A stretch of DNA of 64,000 nt from Taibaiella chishuiensis (lineage in GTDB: Bacteria; Bacteroidota; Bacteroidia; Chitinophagales; Chitinophagaceae): positions 620,001-684,000 of the forward strand of contig NZ_PYGD01000001.1 in the NCBI RefSeq assembly GCF_003014535.1, given 5' to 3'. The translations under genes were made by a program, and so were the position numbers. The notes under the pieces are model-generated. The model was not told the origin of the DNA, ran no database searches, and saw nothing but the letters and a program-made list of their open reading frames with translations. Positions 8,544-16,557 of this stretch are shown here, one piece after another. Position 1 is the first letter of the stretch. Each line of letters begins with the position of its first letter.

Positions 8544-9164
8544 TTACAGGCCTTTCAGCGCCCAACGGTTCTTTTTGCAGTGTTCCAGTATGCGGGGTAG
8601 CACATAACTCATCCTGTCCCAGGCCTTGGTACTGTCATGCAACACTACGATATGGCCCGGCTTCAGGTTAAAGACCACGTTTTCGAGACAGCGTTGCGGA
8701 CTGAGGCCGGTGTCGAAATCGCCGCTGAGCAGGCTCCACATGATGAGGCGATAGCCCGCTTCGTGCAGCCGCACAGCCTGCATGCGTTTGATGCGGCCAT
8801 AGGGCGGCCGGAAAAGTTTGCTGTTGATAAACCGCGATGCGGTCATCGTGTCTTCGATATACGCTTTGGTATTGGTACGCCAGCCTTTCAGGTGATTGTG
8901 CGTATGGTTGCCGGTACTATGACCCGCCGCAAGAACCTGGTCGTACAGGTCGGGGTATTCCACCACGTTTTTACCCACGCAAAAGAAAGTGGCCTGCGCT
9001 TCATAGCGCGCCAGCTGCTCCAGGGCAAATGGCGTAGCGACAGGATGCGGACCATCGTCGAAGGTAAGGTATACGGCCGGCTCGCTTGCAGCCACGGGCA
9101 TCTCCCATTCCGCAAAGGAGGGAGACAGGGCGCGCAGCAATTTGGGTGTTTGGAGCAGATACAT
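8544..9164 (-). CDS. Polysaccharide deacetylase (NodB homology domain)
   Basis: Metal-dependent carbohydrate esterase family 4 protein, probably acting on N-acetylated sugars of peptidoglycan or another envelope glycan. All motifs are present: TFDDGP (34-39, with the catalytic and metal Asp), HSTGNHTHNH (82-91, the two metal His at 87 and 91), RPPYG (about 118) and VLHDS (about 175). At 206 residues it is essentially the bare catalytic domain with no clear signal peptide, so its location is uncertain. It heads a two-gene unit with sanA. An exact TATTTTTG element ends ten bases before the ATG. Confidence 0.9.
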   Translation of the reverse strand: MYLLQTPKLLRALSPSFAEWEMPVAASEPAVYLTFDDGPHPVATPFALEQLARYEAQATFFCVGKNVVEYPDLYDQVLAAGHSTGNHTHNHLKGWRTNTKAYIEDTMTASRFINSKLFRPPYGRIKRMQAVRLHEAGYRLIMWSLLSGDFDTGLSPQRCLENVVFNLKPGHIVVLHDSTKAWDRMSYVLPRILEHCKKNRWALKGL

Positions 9165-9174
9165 GTTGGTCCTT

Positions 9175-9182
9175 CAAAAATA
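9175..9182 (-). promoter_or_regulatory. Putative -7 promoter element of the deacetylase-sanA operon
   Basis: The minus strand reads TATTTTTG, an exact TAnnTTTG match ten bases before the ATG at 9164, so the leader is very short. Confidence 0.5.
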
Positions 9183-9265
9183 GGAAAATCTATTTCCCCT
9201 AAAAAAAATAAACCATATAAAATATAAGCTGTTTTTATATAACCTGCCGGAAAACCCGGAATGGC

Positions 9266-9273
9266 TATATTTG
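9266..9273 (+). promoter_or_regulatory. Putative -7 promoter element of the DUF6263-like lipoprotein gene
   Basis: TATATTTG, an exact match. It lies downstream of an in-frame ATG at 9261, which rules that ATG out and supports the start at 9294. Confidence 0.6.
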
Positions 9274-9293
9274 CGCAACACAAAACCAAAAAC

Positions 9294-10202
9294 ATGAGAA
9301 AAACAAGATTAATGTTTTCTGCCCTGGTGACTGCTATGGCCCTATTCGTAGCGTTGAGCTCCTGTGGATCGGGTAAGTCGGGCGGCAGCGGCGAACAGGC
9401 CGAGCTGAAGCTTAACTTCAAGCCCGGTGATAAATACCTGTACTCCACCGACGTGAGCCAGACCATCAATACCATGGGTATGAGCGGTATGCAGCAAAAG
9501 GTGGTGATGGATATGATCTATGAGGTAACCGCTTCGGAAGCAGAGAACAAGAAACTGTCGATCACTTACGATCATATACAGATGAAAAGTACCACCCCTA
9601 TGGGTGCTATGGAATACGATTCCCGCTCCGGTAAAAAGGGGGAGAACATGCTTTCCTTTATGGATAGCCTGATCGGCAAATCTTTCAGCATTACCCTGGC
9701 GCCCGATGGCAGTATTGTAAAGGTCGAAAACCTGGGCGAGATGATGAGCGCGCTCCCGGGCGACGCGGCTACCAAAGCCGAACTGCAGAAGCAATTCAGC
9801 GATACGGCGATCCGCCAGATGATGCAGAACTCCTTTGATATGTACCCGGGTAAACCCGTTAAGGTAGGCGAAAGCTGGCATAAGCAAAGCAAGATGGGCG
9901 TTTCGGGCTTTAACATCAATATGGACAATACCTATACCCTGAAATCGATTACCAATGGTAAAGCGACCGTAGCCGTAGTTTCAGAAATGAAACTGCCCGC
10001 GACCGAAATGAACCAGGGCGGTATGCAGATGAAAATGGAGATGACCGGTAAGCAGGATGGTAATATGGAAGTGGATATAGCCACAGGCCAGATTATATCG
10101 GGTAAAACCCACCAGGTAATCAATGGTAAGATCAATGTGGGCGGACAGGAAATGCCGATGGATATAGCCGGAGATATCATTATCTCGAGCAAGAAACTAT
10201 AA
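9294..10202 (+). CDS. Lipoprotein, DUF6263-like
   Basis: A 302-residue envelope lipoprotein of unknown function. MRKTRLMFSALVTAMALF is a signal sequence ending in the lipobox LSSC, so Cys about residue 25 should be lipidated. The body starts LKLNFKPGDKYLYS, has Met-rich stretches (TMGMSGMQQK, GGMQMKMEM) and alternating beta-strand patterns, and ends PMDIAGDIIISSKKL. The N-terminal part recalls DUF6263 proteins of Bacteroidota; this is from memory. The start is fixed by the promoter element at 9266-9273 and the lipoprotein signal. A strong terminator follows. Confidence 0.8.
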   Translation: MRKTRLMFSALVTAMALFVALSSCGSGKSGGSGEQAELKLNFKPGDKYLYSTDVSQTINTMGMSGMQQKVVMDMIYEVTASEAENKKLSITYDHIQMKSTTPMGAMEYDSRSGKKGENMLSFMDSLIGKSFSITLAPDGSIVKVENLGEMMSALPGDAATKAELQKQFSDTAIRQMMQNSFDMYPGKPVKVGESWHKQSKMGVSGFNINMDNTYTLKSITNGKATVAVVSEMKLPATEMNQGGMQMKMEMTGKQDGNMEVDIATGQIISGKTHQVINGKINVGGQEMPMDIAGDIIISSKKL

Positions 10203-10220
10203 ACAATACGATTGACCCGG

Positions 10221-10252
10221 ACAGGCCGCATACCTGCGGCCTGTCTTTTTTT
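10221..10252 (+). terminator. Intrinsic terminator after the DUF6263-like gene
   Basis: ACAGGCCGCA and TGCGGCCTGT form a ten-pair stem with a TACC loop, and the 3' arm runs into TCTTTTTTT. Confidence 0.9.
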
Positions 10253-10341
10253 ATCCGCCGTTGGTAATAATTCTTAAAAAAATAAACCGGGTCATACGGA
10301 ATTCCGGCATTCTTCGTTAAGAACCTTTGGTCTTAAAAACC

Positions 10342-10349
10342 TATTTTTG
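10342..10349 (+). promoter_or_regulatory. Putative -7 promoter element of ftsE
   Basis: TATTTTTG, an exact TAnnTTTG match 22 bases before the ftsE ATG. No TTG at the -33 spacing. Confidence 0.55.
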
Positions 10350-10371
10350 TAGCCATTAAAAATTTTACTTC

Positions 10372-11064
10372 ATGTCCGAAGCGATACCGGTATCCCTACG
10401 TAATGCACAGATATATCAGGGTAAAAGTCTTGTCCTGGGAAATGTAAACCTGGAAGTAAAGAAAGGCGAGTTCGTTTATCTTATCGGTAAAACCGGTACG
10501 GGTAAGTCGAGCCTGCTCAAAACCCTGTATGGCGACCTGTTGCTGAAGGAAGGGGAGGGCGATGTAGCCGGCTTCGACCTGAAAAGCCTTAACTGGAAAA
10601 CCGTGCCCCTGCTGCGTCGTAACCTGGGTATCGTATTCCAGGATTTCCAGTTGCTTACCGACCGTAATGTAAACGACAATCTTGAATTTGTACTAAAGGC
10701 AACGGGCTGGAGCGATAAGGTGCTGATCAAGGAAAAGATAGAGAATGTGCTCGATAAGGTGGGCCTGCGCGCCAAAGGGTATAAAATGACTTACGAGATG
10801 AGTGGCGGCGAGCAGCAGCGCGTGGATATAGCCCGGGCCCTGCTCAATAATCCCAAGCTGATCCTGGCCGATGAGCCTACGGGTAACCTTGATCCGGAAA
10901 CCACCGATAAGATTATGCAACTACTGTTCACCATCTGTAAGGATTACCATACGGCCGTAGTGATGGCCACACACGATTATGGCATTATACAGCGGTACCC
11001 TGCGCGCGTGGTGCGTATCGAGCAGGGTGCGGTAAACGAAATTACGAGCGAAGGCATGTTATAA
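10372..11064 (+). CDS. ftsE: Cell-division ABC transporter ATP-binding protein FtsE
   Basis: FtsE is the ATPase of the FtsEX complex, which links septum formation to control of peptidoglycan hydrolases. The 230 residues carry Walker A GKTGTGKS (39-46), the Q-loop IVFQDFQLL, the signature MSGGEQQRV, Walker [12 protein letters not shown] and the switch MATHDY. Length and the FQDFQLL stretch fit FtsE better than LolD, but LolD-like ABC proteins are the main alternative. ftsX is not next to it: the next gene is convergent and overlaps the ftsE 3' end by 23 bases. Confidence 0.85.
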   Translation: MSEAIPVSLRNAQIYQGKSLVLGNVNLEVKKGEFVYLIGKTGTGKSSLLKTLYGDLLLKEGEGDVAGFDLKSLNWKTVPLLRRNLGIVFQDFQLLTDRNVNDNLEFVLKATGWSDKVLIKEKIENVLDKVGLRAKGYKMTYEMSGGEQQRVDIARALLNNPKLILADEPTGNLDPETTDKIMQLLFTICKDYHTAVVMATHDYGIIQRYPARVVRIEQGAVNEITSEGML

Positions 11065-12160
11065 TACGCTGCGCATTTTTACGGTTATCATACCGTTCCA
11101 AGAGCAAGGTCCTCCTGGCACTGATTTCTTTCTCCCCGAAAGGCAGGGCCATGAGGGCTTCTGTTTTTTTACAGAAGTCGGCTGCATCGGCTGCTACATG
11201 GCATAATGCGGCAAGTCCCGTGCCCCGTACCATATCGCTGTTGACGATAACATGGCGTCCGTGAAACAGGGCATGCAGCAGTTTCAGTTTAAGCCCGGTA
11301 GGCTGGAAGGTAGGCAACAGGTGTACCTGTGCGTTACCCACGAGCGCGGCCATCTCTTCGGGGGCCGGGTTGGCTACCAGGCTGCAGTTATCGAGCCGGG
11401 CACAAGCCTGTTGCAGGGTTGGGGAGGGATCCTTGCCCGCAAATACAAAAGATACCGGCGTATGCGGACAAACATTTTGAAGCAGGAAAAGCGCCGCTTC
11501 TTCATTTTCCGGGTGGCCCAGGTTGCCATGGTAAAGGCAATAGGTGCCCTGGCCGGGTAATACGGCAATATCGTTATAAGGTTGGAACGAAGGAATGTAC
11601 TCGTGTTGTTTACCGGGATACAAGGCTTTGAAAAAATCATGATCGTGCTCCGCAACGGTCATAAATACATCGGCAGCCTGCAGCCGGCTTTCGGCACGCT
11701 TCAGCAGCCAGGACTCCACCCGGTAATATAGTTTTTTAAACAGGCCCGTACTGCGTTGCGCCAGTAAGCCAAAGTATTCCTGTTCCAGGTTCTGGTTGCG
11801 TAATACTTTCCGGCGGCCGGCCAGGGCAGGGTGCCCCAGGTAGTAGGCCGTATGCACGCCTTCGAAAAGAACAGGCGCATCGATACGGACAAGATTTTCG
11901 AGCAGTGCTTTGTCGCGGCGCGAATACATCATGTATGGATATAGGAGCGAAAGCCCTTTCCAGCCCGTCTTCCGGGGATAATAGTATACCGCCTCGCAGT
12001 ACTGTTCCAGCTCGGGCGCCTCGGGTCTGCCGTAGGCATAACAGTGCAGGTAGATCTTTACGCCGGCTTCGCAGAGGTTCCTGATTTTGTAAAAAACATC
12101 CACGATACCCCCGTAATCCGGCGGCGCTGGTATATCGAACGAGATAAAATGGAGTTTCAT
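11042..12160 (-). CDS. Glycosyltransferase, GT-B/GT4-like
   Basis: A 372-residue cytoplasmic or membrane-associated protein with two Rossmann-like lobes. The N-lobe starts MKLHFISFDIPAPPDYGGIVD, a glycine-containing loop typical of GT4 N-termini. The C-lobe holds YCLYHGNLGHPENEEAA, VSFVFAGKDP and HLLPTFQPTGLKLKLLHAL, the last occupying the sugar-nucleotide region where classical GT4 enzymes have E-x7-E; only part of that motif is recognisable. Substrate unknown. It lies 12 bases after another glycosyltransferase gene on the same strand, so the two probably work on one glycan. Its 3' end overlaps ftsE. Confidence 0.75.
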   Translation of the reverse strand: MKLHFISFDIPAPPDYGGIVDVFYKIRNLCEAGVKIYLHCYAYGRPEAPELEQYCEAVYYYPRKTGWKGLSLLYPYMMYSRRDKALLENLVRIDAPVLFEGVHTAYYLGHPALAGRRKVLRNQNLEQEYFGLLAQRSTGLFKKLYYRVESWLLKRAESRLQAADVFMTVAEHDHDFFKALYPGKQHEYIPSFQPYNDIAVLPGQGTYCLYHGNLGHPENEEAALFLLQNVCPHTPVSFVFAGKDPSPTLQQACARLDNCSLVANPAPEEMAALVGNAQVHLLPTFQPTGLKLKLLHALFHGRHVIVNSDMVRGTGLAALCHVAADAADFCKKTEALMALPFGEKEISARRTLLLERYDNRKNAQRIITCLRS

Positions 12161-12172
12161 AAATCAGGATTT

Positions 12173-13288
12173 TTATCGGGCTACAACGGCATTGCCCCAG
12201 AGTTTACGGTATACGCCCAGCAAGGTTTTTTCTTCTTCCTGCCAGCAATATTTTTCCCGCGCCTTCAGGGCGTTTTGTTCCAGCCGGTGGTGGTAACTTT
12301 CGTCCTGCAGCAGCCGGTTAAGCGCGGCAGCAATGGTTTCGGGGCTGGGTTGGTCGATCAATGCGGCGATTTCAAATTCGGCATTCACCTTTTCATATTC
12401 CGGGTAGGCCATGCACAACTGCGGTACCCCGCTGTGCATATAGTCAAAAAACCGGTTGGCCATCGATAGCCGGTTGCTTGGTCCCACGGCCTCGAACAGG
12501 GTGATACCGGCCCATGCTTTAAGCGTGTACTCCCTTAACTGCTCCGGCGGAATATAACCATGAAACGTGATTTTATGCTCCAGGCCATATTGGCGGCTCA
12601 GGGCCACCGCCTGCTCGTAAAAGTTACCGGCGCCGCAGATAATCAGCGGGGCGTCGACATATTGCATGGCCGGGATGAGGAATTCGAAACAGCGGCCTAC
12701 ATTAACCGCACCCTGGTATAAAATGTATTTTTCTTTTTTTTCAGGTATACTAAGCGGGCGGAGTATGGTGGCATTCCGGACGATGGCATAGTCTACACCA
12801 TACCGCTCTTTAAATACACCGGCATAACTGGCGCCGATGGTATAACCCACCGGGAAGCGGGGCACGGCAAATTTTTCGATACGGTCCCAGATCTTCTTTT
12901 CCCTGGGCCGTGTTACGACTTCCTGCAACTCCGTAAAAAGTTCGTGCGCATCGTATACCCTTTTTGTTCTTTTCAATACCGAAGCCAGGTATACCGGCAA
13001 AATGGTATCGAGATCGATCGCACAGATGGCATCGGCTTTTTGCGTCAGCAGGTAAAAAAACAATTTGATCCAGAAAATAAGATACATCAGCTTCCCGTCC
13101 TGCGGGCCTACCGGGAGCCTTGCCTGCCGGAAGGCTTTATCCTGCAGCGGCTTACTGCCTTTATGTTCCCGTCCTACCAGGGTTACGTCATAACCGGCCC
13201 CGGCCAGCGATGTGCAAATGCGGATCATGCGCTGGTCGTAGTTAAGATCATTGATGACGGTAAGCACAATCTTCTTTCCTGCTGCCAT
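12173..13288 (-). CDS. Glycosyltransferase, GT4-like
   Basis: A 371-residue GT-B glycosyltransferase. N-lobe: KIVLTVINDLNYDQRMIRIC and GAGYDVTLVGR, then the motif VYDAHELFTE common in GT4 enzymes acting on surface glycans. C-lobe: KYILYQGAVNVGRCFEFLI, ITFHGYIPPEQL, GITLFEAVGPSNRLSMANRF and FDYMHSGVPQL, the acceptor/donor segments of the family. Substrate unknown. It is followed after 12 bases by a second glycosyltransferase gene. No clear promoter match was found in the 114 bases between its start and the ppiD stop. Confidence 0.8.
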   Translation of the reverse strand: MAAGKKIVLTVINDLNYDQRMIRICTSLAGAGYDVTLVGREHKGSKPLQDKAFRQARLPVGPQDGKLMYLIFWIKLFFYLLTQKADAICAIDLDTILPVYLASVLKRTKRVYDAHELFTELQEVVTRPREKKIWDRIEKFAVPRFPVGYTIGASYAGVFKERYGVDYAIVRNATILRPLSIPEKKEKYILYQGAVNVGRCFEFLIPAMQYVDAPLIICGAGNFYEQAVALSRQYGLEHKITFHGYIPPEQLREYTLKAWAGITLFEAVGPSNRLSMANRFFDYMHSGVPQLCMAYPEYEKVNAEFEIAALIDQPSPETIAAALNRLLQDESYHHRLEQNALKAREKYCWQEEEKTLLGVYRKLWGNAVVAR

Positions 13289-13349
13289 TACTTTTATTAA
13301 ACTTGGATCTGCGGTATGGCGAAAGTTGTCCTGTCGCCTCCCGTTTTTT

Positions 13350-13383
13350 AAAATAGAAAAGGGGCATCCATGGCGCCCCTTTT
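13350..13383 (-). terminator. Intrinsic terminator of ppiD
   Basis: On the minus strand AAAAGGGGC and GCCCCTTTT form a nine-pair stem around a short loop, followed by CTATTTT. It lies 20 bases after the ppiD stop. Confidence 0.75.
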
Positions 13384-13402
13384 CCTGATATTCTTATGTT
13401 TA

Positions 13403-15526
13403 TTATTGGTAAAAGCTACCCCTCATATCTTTCACCTCTGCTGTTTCCCTGAGGCCGTTGGTAACGATCGCACCGGCGTTGGCTTTCAGGTTGCCCTCCA
13501 TCATCTGGCGTTCTATCGGTTCGTTGCGTTCAGCAGTAAGTGCTGCACGGCTTCTTACCGTCAGGTAGAATACGCCGTCCTGGCCGGCAATAGCGGGAGA
13601 CATTGTGTTTTCTTTAAACGCTTTGTTGAAGGCATAACCAACAACTTTCAGCTCCTGGCCTGCATTAGGCAGCATTGCCTGCAGGAAGTTGATAGAATCG
13701 GCAACAGCTACCTGCTGGTTTTCGCTGGTGGCGATCGCTTCCAGGCTGCCTTTGCCTTTGCTGCGGTCCATCAGCATTTTTGCTTTCTTAACGCGCTTCA
13801 CGAATACTTCGAGCTGCGGGCGGGTCTGCGCATTGATCGGGGCAAGACCTGCAGGCATAATGCCGTTCAGCTTGGCTACGATGTAGCGGTCGCCGATAGT
13901 AAAGATCTGCGATACATCGCCAACCTTAGCGTCATAAGCCCATTTCACCATCTCGCGGGAAGAACCCAGGCCGTTAACAACGGAGCTGTTTTCGTTCAGG
14001 CCATCGGCTGGCGCGGGGTTCAGGCCAAGCGCTTTTGCTTCTTTATCGAAAGCGGCGCCATTGGTGGCTTTGGATGCAAACTGGGAAGCCTGGCTATAAA
14101 TAGCGTCATATGTATTTTTATCGGCGGTAAGCTGTTTGCTTACAAATGCGATTTTGCTTACCGGGGCAGGTGCTGCCTGTTTCAGGATCTCGATATAGTG
14201 GTAACCGCCATAGCTGGGGTTTTCTACTTTTACGATCTTATCGGAACCGGTAGCGCCTTCGAAAATGAAATCGCCGAATTCTTTAGAGATAGAAGCACGC
14301 TGTGCCAGCTGGAAGTCGTACTCGCCATGAGTCCCCTTGCTGCCTTCGTCCTGGGAATAACGCTGTACCAGGGTATCGAAAGGAACACCGGCTTTAGCCA
14401 TAGCCATAACGCTGTCGATCCTTGCTTTGGCAGCAGAGTCGGACATTACGGGTTTTCCGCCTTCGGAAGTCTTCACCAGGATGTGGCGGCATTTTACAGA
14501 ATCAGGAAGGGTTTTCCTTTCTTCGATACGGGCCAGCATAAAAGAGTTGCCGTCATAGAACGGACCTACTACGGTACCGGCAGCAGCATTCATCAGTTCG
14601 TCTACATTCGGTAAACCCTGCAGCTGTGTTTTGGTAAAGAAGTTGGCCGGCATCGGGTTTTCGGAATTCTTATTTACGAAAGTTTCGATATCGGTAGTGG
14701 TTGCAAATTCAGTTTTGATCTTCTCGAGGTCGCCCAGCGAACGGGCGGAGTCATCGTGCGAAGGCACAACGGTAAAGCTTACATATTCTGCGCTACGGGA
14801 CGGATCTTTGATCTGGAACATGGCTTTGTGCGCTTCCATGTATTCTTTGATCTCGGCATCGGTTACTTTTACCTGGTCGTCGGCGATCAGGGAGTAAGGC
14901 AGTTTTACATAGTTGATATTGGCCAGGGTATTACGGGCTGCAGCCTGGTCGTCTACCATAAATTTAGGAACATACATAGCGCCAGCAACAAGAGCATTGA
15001 ATTTTGAAGCATAACGACGTTTTACCAGGTCTGCTTCGAAGGCAGCCCAGTTATCTTTCATGTTCGGGTCTTTTTTGATCTGCTGGATCTGTGCAGCAGC
15101 CTCCTGCGGGTTAAACACGCCGGTTTCCCGGTTGGTGAAAGCCTGTTTTACCGTCGGATCGGGATTCGGTCCGGTAAGCAGGTCGTTCAGCTCTGCTTTA
15201 CTTACTATGATACCCAGTTTATCATTGATACCACTCAGCAACTGTTCGTTGACCAATTGGTTCCAAACCTGGTCGCGGATCTGCGCCTGGTTGTTATCAT
15301 CGATATTGGCACTAGGGTTTTGTGCTTTTATCTCGTTCTCTCTTTGCTGCACCCTGGCTTCGTATTCGGTATAGTCAATTTTTTTACCGTCGATCTTACC
15401 AATGGTGGTAGAGCGGGTTCTTCCTCCCTTACCATAGTCCATCAGTATAAAGCCCACAAGCGCTAAAACAATGACGCCACCGGCCAGCTTTGCATATTTA
15501 TCCCGAATTTTCTGAATTATTGCCAT
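13403..15526 (-). CDS. ppiD: PpiD-like periplasmic folding chaperone / peptidyl-prolyl isomerase
   Basis: Membrane-anchored chaperone thought to receive proteins leaving the Sec translocon. MAIIQKIRDKYAKLAGGVIV starts a single N-terminal membrane helix (about residues 14-30); a SurA-N-like region follows (about 40-200), then a parvulin/PPIC domain beginning VKCRHILVKTSEGGK (about 345) and running through EYDFQLAQRASISKEFGDF to YHYIEILKQ (about 455), then a helical C-terminal region. The total of 707 residues is normal for Bacteroidota PpiD. The start at 15526 matches the family N-terminus; an ATG at 15544 adds six residues. A TACATTTG element lies 37 bases upstream and a terminator follows. 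Confidence 0.9.
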   Translation of the reverse strand: MAIIQKIRDKYAKLAGGVIVLALVGFILMDYGKGGRTRSTTIGKIDGKKIDYTEYEARVQQRENEIKAQNPSANIDDNNQAQIRDQVWNQLVNEQLLSGINDKLGIIVSKAELNDLLTGPNPDPTVKQAFTNRETGVFNPQEAAAQIQQIKKDPNMKDNWAAFEADLVKRRYASKFNALVAGAMYVPKFMVDDQAAARNTLANINYVKLPYSLIADDQVKVTDAEIKEYMEAHKAMFQIKDPSRSAEYVSFTVVPSHDDSARSLGDLEKIKTEFATTTDIETFVNKNSENPMPANFFTKTQLQGLPNVDELMNAAAGTVVGPFYDGNSFMLARIEERKTLPDSVKCRHILVKTSEGGKPVMSDSAAKARIDSVMAMAKAGVPFDTLVQRYSQDEGSKGTHGEYDFQLAQRASISKEFGDFIFEGATGSDKIVKVENPSYGGYHYIEILKQAAPAPVSKIAFVSKQLTADKNTYDAIYSQASQFASKATNGAAFDKEAKALGLNPAPADGLNENSSVVNGLGSSREMVKWAYDAKVGDVSQIFTIGDRYIVAKLNGIMPAGLAPINAQTRPQLEVFVKRVKKAKMLMDRSKGKGSLEAIATSENQQVAVADSINFLQAMLPNAGQELKVVGYAFNKAFKENTMSPAIAGQDGVFYLTVRSRAALTAERNEPIERQMMEGNLKANAGAIVTNGLRETAEVKDMRGSFYQ

Positions 15527-15563
15527 AGTAAATAAAATGCACAATTATTTATTAAAAAGTGCG

Positions 15564-15571
15564 CAAATGTA
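15564..15571 (-). promoter_or_regulatory. Putative -7 promoter element of ppiD
   Basis: The minus strand reads TACATTTG, an exact TAnnTTTG match. No TTG at the -33 spacing. Confidence 0.55.
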
Positions 15572-15732
15572 ATGATAAAAATGGAAAAACGCATACCTGG
15601 ATGGTCCTAAATATAATAATATAACAAAAAATCTAAACCCGGCCGAAATGCCCGGAGCACCGGACATATTAAGCTTTTTTTGATTTTCAAACAAATTTAT
15701 TTTATGTATTTTTAGGGCAAATTTAAATACTG

Positions 15733-16467
15733 ATGGATATTAAGAAATTGATCCTCCCCCTTGTATGCTCGGTGTTCTCGGTTGCCGGTGCATTTGCACA
15801 ACAACGTAGCTGTAATATGGCAGTTACCCTTATTTCCCCGTCCGAAGGAGCAGTGATCGCGGCTTTTGCCCAGTTCGACGTAACGGTAAATATTAAGAAC
15901 AATGGTACTGCCGATCTCGTAGTGGGCGATACCCTGTGGTACAATACACCACTTATGTTCGACTTTAACCGCCAGCCTTTTGTGCTTACGGAAGGCATAG
16001 CCGCCGGGCAGGCCCGTACCATAAAGCTGGCCACGATTACCAATGTGGACGGAAGCTCTACCGACCAGGAACAGGAATTCTGTGTACGGGTAGAAAGTAA
16101 CCCTACCGGCAACGGCGCATACATAGACCCCGATTTTGCGGATAACCGCGATTGCAATACGATTATCCAGAAAGCCACGCCAACCGCGATAAACGATGTG
16201 GATAAACACGGCCGCATGAAACTGCAGTTGTCGCCCAACCCCACACCGGCCATGGTAAAAATGACCTTCAGCACCGAACGGGCCACCGAAGTGAACCTGA
16301 GCGTTAAAGATATGACCGGCCGCGAAGTGATGACCCGCAATATGGGTAAAGTAAGCCAGGGTGCCGCCGAACTTCATGCCGATGTATCGGGTCTTGCCCC
16401 GGGCATTTATATGCTGGAATTGCAGGGTGGCGGACAAAGCGCCATAGGCAAACTGGTAAAACAATAA
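15733..16467 (+). CDS. Secreted T9SS cargo protein with a C-terminal sorting domain
   Basis: A 244-residue exported protein of unknown function. Signal peptide MDIKKLILPLVCSVFSVAGA with cleavage near FAQ. Residues about 28-150 form one immunoglobulin/CARDB-like beta domain (VTLISPSEGAVIAAFAQFD, VNIKNNGTADLVVGDTLWY, EFCVRVESNPTG), the kind of adhesin module found in surface proteins. The C-terminus is a T9SS type A domain: LSPNP, VNLSVKDMTGRE, GIYMLEL, IGKLVKQ. Being only one beta module plus the sorting domain, it is a minimal cargo protein. A near-match -7 element (TATTTTTA) lies upstream and a terminator hairpin follows. Confidence 0.85.
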   Translation: MDIKKLILPLVCSVFSVAGAFAQQRSCNMAVTLISPSEGAVIAAFAQFDVTVNIKNNGTADLVVGDTLWYNTPLMFDFNRQPFVLTEGIAAGQARTIKLATITNVDGSSTDQEQEFCVRVESNPTGNGAYIDPDFADNRDCNTIIQKATPTAINDVDKHGRMKLQLSPNPTPAMVKMTFSTERATEVNLSVKDMTGREVMTRNMGKVSQGAAELHADVSGLAPGIYMLELQGGGQSAIGKLVKQ

Positions 16468-16501
16468 CATACAACATCAGGATATTCCATTTTACATAAG
16501 A

Positions 16502-16541
16502 ACAGATGACTTTCGGGGGGAAGGTCATCTGTTTGTTTTTT
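16502..16541 (+). terminator. Terminator after the small T9SS cargo gene
   Basis: ACAGATGAC (16502-16510) pairs with GTCATCTGT (16524-16532), extended inside by TTC/GAA; followed by TTGTTTTTTG. Confidence 0.75.
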
Positions 16542-16557
16542 GTACATTGCAGGCACA

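Noticed and set aside
9261-9293. An upstream ATG adding 11 residues to the DUF6263-like lipoprotein
   Set aside because: The ATG lies before the TATATTTG promoter element, and the extension would disrupt the lipoprotein signal.
15712-16470. A 252-codon minus-strand frame opposite the small T9SS cargo gene
   Set aside because: The plus strand has a signal peptide and a T9SS sorting domain; the minus frame has neither.
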